Positions 55,978-64,000 of a stretch of DNA of 64,000 bases are shown here, piece by piece. The position numbers and the translations under genes are program-made. The notes under the pieces are model-generated. The model was not told the origin of the DNA and ran no database searches. It worked only from the letters and a program-made list of their open reading frames with translations. Origin of the DNA: Cladophialophora immunda (lineage: Eukaryota > Ascomycota > Eurotiomycetes > Chaetothyriales > Herpotrichiellaceae); the NCBI RefSeq assembly GCF_000835495.1, contig NW_015622544.1, forward strand, positions 3,004,855-3,068,854, read 5' to 3'. Every line of letters starts with the position of its first letter. The stretch's first letter is position 1.

Positions 55978-57776
55978 TCATTTTGATCCGACCACAGTCA
56001 AGCTCGATGCCTCCGTTTCAATCACAGGTCCAGTGTACACATTCCTGGCCTTAAAAAAGTAATACACAGCGCCTCCTCCGACCCAACCAGCAAGTACCAC
56101 GGTCGAATAATTCATGTTCTGGGCGGTTACCGGCTGGAAGTTCGGAAATGTGCTGAAGATCATGGCGAAAATGAGCCACACAATTGCAAGTATATTGACG
56201 AGAACTCCTCCAGCCTTGCCAAGCTTGAAAGGCCCATACTCGTCCTTGGAAAGCTTCGCTCGTCCGTATATGACCATGTAAACGATTGGCAGCAGGTAAG
56301 ACAAGTACATGCCGATAATTGCCATAGACAGGATGGCATTGAAAGCTGTGGTGTTTCCGAGATAGATGAACCCTAGCAAAGCTTGGAGAACTGAGACGAG
56401 AACGATCATTCGGACCGGGACTTTGAGCCCACCATCGACATGAGCGAAGTATTTTGAAAAGGGGCTCGCCTCATCTCGCGCAAACGCCCAGAATGTGCGG
56501 CTCGTTGAAGTCAGCCCTGCAGCGTTCGCGGCAGTGGCGATCAAGCATATTATCAACGACAGGACGGTAGCTCCGGCAGGGGACCTGGTGACATTGAGGT
56601 ATAGCTGCATGAAGGGGAAGCCAGTGGGTGATTCGAGGAGACTCGGTAGGTCACCAAGGGAGAACAAGAGCATCAAGCAGTAAGCGAAACCGATAATTCC
56701 GTTGGCAACGACCGAGCCGACCATGGCGATTGGCACATTGCGACTGGGCCTGGGCATTTCTTCGGAAAGATGTGCCGCCGCATCGTACCTGCATCATCTG
56801 GTTAACCGATATCGACTGGAGAACAAGGTGAGAAAACTTACCCGAGGAATGGATAGACTGAACTGAGAAGCCCCACGAGCCATGCAATACCATCACTGCC
56901 CCAGCCACTGGAATTAGAGACCTGGGCAAACACGTAATCGGCAGAGTGCTTGGGTGCCATGACTCCAAGGACAATGAAGATGACGAGAAAACCGACGATA
57001 TGCAGAATTCCTGGGGATGGTCAGAAGGTTAGCGGGAGGGTGGAACAATCTTCATGCTCACCAGACGCAAGATTAGTGTGCGGCAGGACCTTGGACCCCC
57101 AGATGTTGACGGCCGCAGCATAGAGCAAAACGAGCCAGTAAAACAACATCCCTTGCCATCTCTGAGGAACATATGTATCGGGGTGATTGAGTGTAATCAA
57201 AGCTTGAAACTGGAGCCCGGCGGCAAAGGCTGCGGAAGCCGTCAGGACGATTTGACCTCCGACGGAGATCCATCCGGTGAACCAAGACGCAACAACCCTC
57301 GAATTTTGTGGCGCGAGGACGGCGACCCAATGATATTGACCTGACGAAGAATCAGTTCAAGACTCAAATCGATGAGACATGTAGTCTTCTTACCCCCAGC
57401 AGTGGGCCATATACTCGAGATCTCTGCAAGAGAGAGGGCAATGGCCACGGTGCCCATAAAGGATATGATGCTGTCATTTCGTCAGTAAAGCTGTGTGGTA
57501 CGCGTAGCGAAACTCATCCGCGGGGTCATACTAGTTGTAAAAGAGACAAGGAGCACCACCACTGATCAAGGCAGCGGCAACAACGGACGACAGTGCTTCC
57601 CATGTCGCCATCAGGCAGAGACACAAGCAACCAAGTGACCATATTGAGAAATCCCGCTGCAGCTCCTGCTTGTGACCGAGGGCTGCGAGTAACTGTTCAT
57701 CATTTAACGACCGCCTGTTGACGTGTTGCATATTCTCCACCTCCTCCATCTTCTGTGGCAGCTTTTCAACGTCCAT
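55978..57776 (-). CDS. APC-family amino-acid/amine (GABA or choline-like) permease, 526 aa
   Basis: Five minus-strand exons, 57776-57532, 57470-57394, 57340-57062, 57010-56842 and 56788-55978, join in phase to 527 codons. The ATG MDVEKLPQKM is used because the frame upstream opens only with GTG. Family landmarks: FSIWSLGCLCLCLMATWEAL in helix 1, SLAEISSIWPTAGGQYHWVA spanning an intron, then NIWGSKVLPHTNL, GYDAAAHLSEEMPRPSRNVP and SRTFWAFARDEASPFSKYFA. These are typical of Uga4/Hnm1-type fungal permeases with 12 helices at the plasma membrane or vacuole. It is divergent from the copper amine oxidase, which suggests an amine or amino-acid substrate. Intact. Confidence 0.93.
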
Positions 57777-58720
57777 GTTTGCGAGTGCTTGGGTTGCCTG
57801 GGATTGACGCTGGACCACTGCCTGGGTCCCAAGGCATTCTTAAATGCTTTCCCGCAAAAGTAGATACGCCCGAAAGGCGAGTGCATCATTGGTTAGGCGT
57901 TTTAGCATCTCTGAACCTCCGCATCCGGGGTAACACCCACCACGGAGAACACTCCCCATCGCGGCCATACTCATCAAACAGCAGGCCAGCAGTACCAAAG
58001 CGTTACGTAAATCGATGGCATTCCCAGCTTCATAGCAGAGCCCCTGAGGTTGGAGTACGGGTGCCTAGGCAACTCCGAGTCTAGAACAGATTGAACACCT
58101 CTCGCAGCGGAACAGGAAAGGAGGGTGGAGGAGGATGATCTGTGGATGGAGCGCGGAGGCCCATTCCGCCATGCTGGGGAACCGGCCCACTGTAGCCAAT
58201 CGGCACGAATTGCGCAAACTCTAAATGCACCGCCCTGGAAATTCCTCCGCCCTCTCTTTCCAACTTCGTTTTTGCTCTGCATACTACACTGTTAACCAAT
58301 CTAATGAGGTCGCGGGTTGGCTCCTCTCTTCGTCGATGCGTCGGAGCCAATGGCTTGCTTACTACCGCCAGAGATGTCCGCTCCTGAGTTGCCACATCGG
58401 TGGCTGATTTTCTTCCGTGGCATATGGGTTATTGTGAATGCACCCTTACAGTACGGATTAGGAAACCCCAGCCGAAAATCCTCATCTTCCTGTCACAGGT
58501 AAGCAGTGCTCAAACAACAACCGCTATTGCTCGATCTTTTCTCGGTATCCAAGGGGCATTCACGATAGCAGCCCAAGAACTTTTTCTGCAGGTAGGGGAA
58601 AATACTGGGATGCCTAGTCTCCCGTATTCCCCATTCCTGGGCCTATAAAAGTCGGCACCTTTGCAGTTGTGGCTGTTATGTATTTTCCATCTCTTTCACT
58701 GACATTTCTTTCCCTTCACA
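57777..58720. promoter_or_regulatory. Shared promoter of permease and copper amine oxidase
   Basis: 944 bp between the divergent ATGs of the permease (57776, -) and the amine oxidase (58721, +). TATAAAA at 58644-58650 is a good TATA box for the oxidase, about 75 bp before its ATG. One CGATAG at 58563-58568 fits the HGATAR consensus of AreA/NIT2-type nitrogen regulators, but a single site is weak evidence. Confidence 0.5.
58644..58650 (+). promoter_or_regulatory. TATA box of the copper amine oxidase gene
   Basis: TATAAAA in the context GGCCTATAAAAGTCGG, about 75 bp upstream of the ATG at 58721 and followed by a CT-rich leader. Confidence 0.6.
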
Positions 58721-60837
58721 ATGGCACCTCATCCATTAGACATCCTCTCAGCAGAGGAGACCAACAGTGCCCGTGACCTCATCCTAGGTCTCCATCCCGA
58801 CGCCGTGTTGAGCTTTCGTGAGATATACTTGGACGAACCGCCAAAAGAGCAGCTCATCCAATACTTGTCCGCGGAGCACTCTGGAAAGGATGCTACTCCC
58901 CTACCTCGACGTGCTCTGGTACAGTACGACGTCATCGGGACCGATAGGGTCCCCCAGTTTCATGAAGCCATTGTCGACCTCGACGAACAAAAAAGAGTCT
59001 CACATGTGGTAGTTGACAAAACTCAGCATGCGAGTTTGACACTGTACGTACGGCTTGGATGCGATGCTTGGAGACTCAGCTAACGATGTTGTCAGTTCGG
59101 AATTTGACACTCTTGTTGAGGTCTGCACGGCCTCTCAGATGTTCAAAGATGTCTGTGCCGAGTTTTCTCTTCCCGAGGGGTTCGAAGTCATCGTCGAACC
59201 GTGGCCCTACGGTGGATTGTCCCCAGACGAGGAGAACCGACGCTACTTTCAAGGCCTGTGCTTTGCTCGAGACACGAGATCTGGCAACCCTGACTCGAAT
59301 TTCTACGCCTATCCTTTGCCTTTCATACCTGTCATGGACGCGCACAAAAGAGAAATCATCCGAATTGACCGACTTGCAACCGGTGGCAAAGGGGATGCAC
59401 TGGATGCAAAGACCTACGCCAAGAACATCATCGACCATTGCAAGACCTCAGAATATGTTCCCGAGCTCTTGAAGAACGGCACACGGAAGAACCTTAAGCC
59501 TCTCAATGTGCTCCAACCGGAAGGTCCTTCGTTCTCTGTAGAGGGGGGTCTGATCGAATGGCAAAACTGGAGATTCCGTGTGAGCTTCAATCCCAGAGAA
59601 GGAGCAGTCATACACGATGTCCATTTTGGCGGCAGAAGCGTGATGTACAGATTGAGCATTAGCGAAATGACTGTTCCTTATGCGGATCCTCGTGGGCCTT
59701 TCCCTCGCAAACAGGCATTCGACTTTGGCGATGGCGGAGCTGGAAACTGCGCCAACAACCTCTCCCTGGGGTGTGACTGCCTCGGGGTCATCAAATACTT
59801 TGACGGCGTCGTCACTGGCCCCGATGGTACCGCCAAAACCGCACCCAACGTCATATGCCTCCACGAACAAGATAACGGTATTGGCTGGAAGCACACAAAT
59901 TGGCGGACAGGACGTGCTGTTGTCACACGGTATCGTGAGCTTGTTGTCCAGTTCATCATTACGCTGGCAAATTACGAATACATCTTCGCGTACAAGTTCG
60001 ACCAGGCGGGTGGGATCACTGTGGAAACTCGGGCAACGGGCATCGTGTCAGTCGTCAACATCGACCCAGGAAAGACCAGTCCATACGGAAATGTCGTGTC
60101 ACCTGGCGCGTTAGCACAGAACCATCAGCATGTTTTCTGTGTCCGCATCGACCCGGCCATCGACGGATACAAGAACACAGTCTTGGCAGAAGAGTCACAT
60201 CGCGTGCCCATCAACAAAACGACAAATCCACAAGGAAACTTTTACGAAGTCCGGCAGACGGTCATCAATCGGAGCCAATCTCTGGACGCCGCTCCACAGC
60301 ATAACCGGATTATCAAAATGGTCAATCGGAGCAAGACGAACCCCATAAGTGGGAAGCCGGTCGGCTATAAATTCACACCAGCGGCAACGCAATTGCTGCT
60401 TGCGGATCCCGATTCGGTCCAATCCAAGCGAGCACTATTCGCACAACATCATATCTGGGTGACCAAACATCTCGATGGCGAGCTGTACGCAGGGGGCAGA
60501 TATACTTTGCAGAGCCAAAATGAAATCGGCGGTGTTGCTGACGCCGTGGAGCGCGATGAGGTGGTCGAGGATGAGGACGTCGTCGTCTGGAATGTGTTTG
60601 GGCTGACCCATAATCCCAGAGTGGAGGATTGGCCTGTCATGTAAGTTGGTCCTTCGTCCGTTCCCCGAGTATACTCTAACTGACGTTCTGAACAGGCCGG
60701 TCGAAATCCACCAGCTGCACATCAAGCCCACGGATTTCTTCACGGAGAACCCGGCAATCGACGTGCCGTCGACGAAGAACGAAGCCTCTGTGTTGACAAA
60801 TGGGAGTGCGCATTCTCAGAACGGTTGCTGCAAATGA
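58721..60837 (+). CDS. Copper-containing primary amine oxidase, 669 aa
   Basis: Exons 58721-59043, 59096-60640 and 60696-60837 join in phase to 670 codons. N-terminal N2/N3 domains (MAPHPLDILSAEETNSARDL, then FREIYLDEPPK) precede the catalytic domain. The topaquinone precursor Tyr is about residue 401 in LANYEYIFAYKFDQ, within the required Asn-Tyr-Glu/Asp-Tyr motif. The catalytic base Asp is about 317 in QAFDFGDGGAG. Copper ligands include the HQHVF and HQLHIKPTDF regions. The C-terminal end IHQLHIKPTDFFTENPAIDV is classical. The enzyme oxidises primary amines to aldehyde, ammonia and hydrogen peroxide, and fungal ones are often peroxisomal or cytosolic. No SKL-type end is present. Next to a permease and a regulator, it probably serves use of amines as nitrogen source. 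Confidence 0.96.
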
Positions 60838-62098
60838 GACTACGGCCTTTTGCAATAGTAGCGAGAATAGTTCTGTATGATACCTACATTATGTAGTTGA
60901 CTGGTCAGAGGCTGAAAAATGACGGAAAGGATGAACAAAATGCAAGCACCGAATTCGCCGTATCCGGCTAGCGTATTCTCGATATTGCGCTAACTATTTG
61001 TGGGATAGCGCGTTACTCCTCGATAGTACCAAAACGGGTGACTAACGTGCTCGGCAATATCAATGCTATACTAGAGTTTATCGCCGTTGTGAGGCTATGA
61101 TTAAGCTTCAGAATGGCGTTTCCTGATCAAGTGTCCAAACAGATTCTGTGAAGGAACTGCATATCGCCTCCGTCAAGACATCTTTAATCGAGCGCGTAAC
61201 AGAGTATCGAGGGGGCCCGGCCAAGCACTGGGCGAGAGTCCAGGGAGCGCTACCTGATGCCCATTCGCAGAAGCCAATTCGGGCTAATTGGTGAGGCTTA
61301 GAGGTCCCCTTTGAGCCTTGGCTGAGTACTCTCCGAGCAATCATGATAGGGTGTCTAATCTGGCCTCTTGCGATCAGGTATGCTAGTACTTACCTCCCAG
61401 CTAGACAGATATCTATTGCAGACGGGCCCGCCAGGAATCCTAGCAGATGCTCACCCATACACTGCTGGCTAAGCTTCGTTTTAACTTTGGGGCCTGGCGG
61501 CGCGACCTGCCAGATGCGCGGTTGAATCGTGCGGAGTACTATAGTACATAGTATTCAGACATCCGGGTGCGTGCGTAGGTGGCCGGTTTCCGATGCCAGA
61601 ATGGAGCAGGTGCTGGTTTTACAAAATTTATAGTGAGCTTTCCGCCTCCCCTCCGCCCGGAAGGTCCCGTCATCTCCGACACCGTGGCAGCCAGCAGATC
61701 CCTCGATCGAAAACTCCATCTCGCTCAATCTATGGTCGCTTGGCCATCTCATGTCCTGACTCGAAGTGGTTGGCAGTATCTCGTAGTAGTCGAGGATCAC
61801 TGATCAACTCGACCGAAGCCTATAACAATGCACGGAAGGACTTGAAATTTGTCCGAGAGGTTCGAAGCCGTAGGACACCACCTGCCTGCTATCTTCGACG
61901 CCTCAGGTTTCGCGAACCACTGCGGCGCTGCCAATCCTGAAACGGTGAAATTTCCATGGTAAATGAATGGGGTGGGACATTGAAAGTTGACACGTAGTCC
62001 TCCTTTTTGAGTTAACCTTATTCGCTTTTCCGTTGTGTATACTCCCTCGTCAAGTCCGGCCGCCGGCTGAAGGGAAACACCGTCTCCAATCACTAGAA
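60838..62098. other. 1.26 kb without a supported gene
   Basis: The gap between the amine oxidase and methyltransferase stop codons. It is AT-richer than its surroundings. Frames at 61343-61525, 61579-61803 and 61593-61940 are short and without motif. Probably 3' UTRs and intergenic DNA. Confidence 0.4.
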
Positions 62099-63796
62099 TC
62101 ATGTCGAGCTGTGTTTAGGCTTTTGTGCATAGACGACATGACTGAGCCAGTAGGAAATACCACTCGGTCAGCGGACAGTTCAAGTCGAGCATGACCCTGA
62201 ACAGCTGCATTCCCAACTGCATTCATCAATGAGCGAGGGGTACTTACAAGTCGTGGATCATATGCACTCTTTTCTTCATCGCGTCTTGCCTGACTCCTAC
62301 TAGGTACGCGTGAATGGCCTCGGGGGACCATCCTAGAGCTCTCGTAAAAAGCGCTAGTGTGAGACCTTCGAGGCCTTCGAGAAGCTGGAAAAGATTTAGG
62401 GCACCAACGCGTTTCTGTCAAGACAAAAATTGGAGGGGTCAGTACAACGGCAACACCAGCAGTGGGCTCACACAACGTTCTAAGTCGTCGGGGGGGGGGG
62501 GGGACAAAAACCGCTCGCTCGCGGAAGGATAGGCAAAACCATACCATCCTCTCATCTTTCGGCCAAGCCCCCAGAGGCAGTTTAAAAATTTTCTGATGGA
62601 CGTTCACGAATCCGGCGTCTTGGATCCAGGATTTCAGGTGCTGGCCCGGAGAAGCAGTCCGGCCGATTCTCTCACAGCCTTCCAAGAGCGTGTTGTACCA
62701 TTCCAGCACCTTGTTGTCGGGCGGGATGGAATCGTCCTGCGAGTAATTGCGCAGATCGAAGTCTTGAAACTCGACCCATCCGCCTGGTTTTAGATGACTA
62801 TAAATGGAAAAAGTCAACTTCCTGAGTTTGATGTTTTTTTGAACAGCAGAGCAGCGATCGGGTGACACGAGCGAGAGACCGGTGGGTAAAAGGGCCAAGA
62901 CTCAACTTGTAGCACTGGGACATTAGACGAGGCCAGTCTGCGATGGACCCTGCCATATAGCGACAGTGGACAAAGTCGAACGGTTGTGAATATTGCCACT
63001 CGCTTTCGACATCGTCGACCTCAAACCTTACATTCGGCGGTACCCTAGAGACCATCAGAAACTCGTCGCAAGTTATGGAGGCCCAAAATGACAGGAACTG
63101 TCTTACCACTGTGGCTGGATGGGACTTAGGTCGTTGCCAATCTATGATACACATAAGCGATGACAGCGGCCCAAGATAGGGCACTGAAGATGGACTTACC
63201 ACTATGGCAGATGGGAACATATCGCCTTCATGATCCAAACATCAGTTCCACTTCTGGTATTCATGCCCATGGTCTCACACCGACCGATTTGAATCGCCCA
63301 GATTCCTGTGCCCGTGCCGACGTCCAAGATGCGACCCAAGTCTTGATTCAGCGGGGCCAAAAAATGTTGGCCGTCCATCGCCGTGAGAAACACCTCGTGC
63401 ATGATGTCGTAGCGCTTCTGTTCTTGCTCGTCATTGGGGAAGTTATAAGCTGCGTGAGGCTTTAGCGCTCGCTGGCTGAGCTTCGCAACATCGGTGGTGC
63501 CTTACTCCCTTCCCTGAAACTGTGATACCGCCGACCATGTTCCCATTTGTAGTCCGTGGCGCTATAGCTCAGGGAACTCGTGTAACTCGCTCTTTTCCCC
63601 GCTGGTGGTCAGCGAGAGAACCGAGCTGGCACCAATATTGGGTTCCACCGACGTACATTTCGTCTCCGCCATACGCAGAATCAACGTCTCCCAACAAGTC
63701 CTAGAAAGAACTTGTCATTTCCCAGTCGAATCGCAAGGGGTCGATCGAACTCACTTCCACCGCAACATGGGGTTCGTCGGCGGGCTGATCAGCCAT
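62099..63796 (-). CDS. SAM-dependent methyltransferase, LaeA-like/UMTA type, ten exons, 332 aa
   Basis: Ten minus-strand exons join in phase to exactly 333 codons: 63796-63755, 63700-63657, 63591-63506, 63449-63285, 63225-63200, 63141-63107, 63044-62907, 62797-62545, 62414-62248, 62141-62099. The spliced protein reads smoothly: ..DSAYGGDE, TDYKWEHGRRYHSFREG, then YNFPNDEQEQKRYDIMHEVF. SAM motif I is ILDVGTGTGIWAIQIGDMFP, followed by GNDLSPIQPQWVPPNVRFEV, FDFVHCRYMAGSIADW, HLKPGGWVEFQDFDLR, and a C-terminal HVVYAQKPK. These are the marks of fungal class I methyltransferases (TdiE/UMTA; LaeA-related), several of which sit in secondary-metabolite clusters or act as regulators. The substrate is unknown. 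Two exons are very short (26 and 35 nt), and one intron has a 14-nt G run. Confidence 0.9.
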
Positions 63797-64000
63797 CATC
63801 ACTATAGGTAGTTGGCAAAAACCATGGTGTTCAAAGGAAAGACGAACGCTTATCTTCACCGTGTGGAGGGTGGCGGAGGAGGTGGGGGTGTCGCAGGACC
63901 GCCGGGCCGCGCGGATGGGCTCCAGTAACTTCAAGTTAGACCCCGACTTTGGCGCATCATAGGCGGAATCATCACACCATCCGTTCTTGTCCAGGTCCAC
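63797..64000 (-). promoter_or_regulatory. Upstream region of the methyltransferase, cut by the window edge
   Basis: The minus-strand frame containing the methyltransferase start remains open to the window edge without a stop. It begins MDLDKNGWCDDSAYDAPKSG at the border. I take it as 5' leader because the spliced protein already has a normal start at 63796, but a longer N-terminus cannot be excluded. Confidence 0.3.

Noticed and set aside
58240..58340. Minus-strand segment with GGTTAACAG resembling a tRNA A box
   Set aside because: No T-arm consensus or pairing stems could be aligned at tRNA spacing.
63550..63590. TAGCTCAG sequence resembling a tRNA D-arm box
   Set aside because: No matching T-arm or acceptor stem was found, and the segment lies within a spliced exon of the methyltransferase.
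63701..63796. In-frame TAG after WEMTSSF in the methyltransferase start region, suggesting a pseudogene
   Set aside because: A GTGAGT..TAG intron (63701-63754) removes it and gives a smooth junction between VAVE and DLLGDVDSAYGG.

Overview
The window is nuclear DNA of a filamentous ascomycete (Pezizomycotina). The genes carry short introns of about 50-100 bp with GT..AG borders and CTNAC-like branch sites. There is a Woronin-body HEX-1 gene, which is restricted to Pezizomycotina, together with a Medusa-type developmental regulator and several Zn2Cys6-type or fungal-type transcription factors. Gene content and style suggest Eurotiomycetes, perhaps Chaetothyriales, but that placement is an inference. 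Splice models were built by hand: each junction was checked for reading phase and for continuity of the conserved protein sequence.

Layout. 1-8 kb: a MedA-like regulator (+) converges on a type II membrane GH17 glucanase, btgC (-), across a 2.1 kb G-rich non-coding stretch. 8.7-12.3 kb: a DUF7918-like protein and the SAGA subunit Spt8, both on -. 13.3-17.7 kb: a five-exon UPF1-like/NF-X1 zinc-finger helicase of the ZNFX1/Hrr1/SAD-3 type. 18.7-19.5 kb: a GPI-anchored X325/BIM1-like copper protein. 21-29 kb: a short-chain dehydrogenase, an SRR1-like protein, an isochorismatase-like hydrolase, a large orphan membrane protein and a LicD-family protein. 30.1-31.6 kb: HEX-1 with a long charged N-terminal extension encoded upstream of the classical start. 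32.9-40.6 kb: a 2556-residue BEACH/WD40 protein with a 30-nt last exon. 41.5-46.9 kb: a glutathione S-transferase, a fungal transcription-factor-like protein and a vacuolar-type subtilisin. 47.2-52 kb: a GC-rich MFS sugar transporter and a second orphan membrane protein.

52.9-60.8 kb looks like a functional group. A Zn2Cys6 regulator lies tail to tail with an APC-family amino-acid/amine permease, and the permease is divergent from a copper amine oxidase with a shared 0.94 kb promoter. Uptake, oxidation and control of a primary amine as nitrogen source would explain the set. The regulator shows signs of damage in its middle homology domain. The window closes with a ten-exon SAM-dependent methyltransferase of the LaeA-like/UMTA type (62.1-63.8 kb).

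No rRNA, convincing tRNA, transposon, CRISPR array or viral remnant was seen. Many long open frames antisense to real exons are shadows caused by biased codon use or repeats. I found no clearly unprecedented system. The most interesting items are the extended HEX-1 N-terminus, the putative amine-use cluster with its damaged regulator, the overlapping upstream ATG on the MedA gene, and a decayed membrane-protein frame near 29.3 kb.
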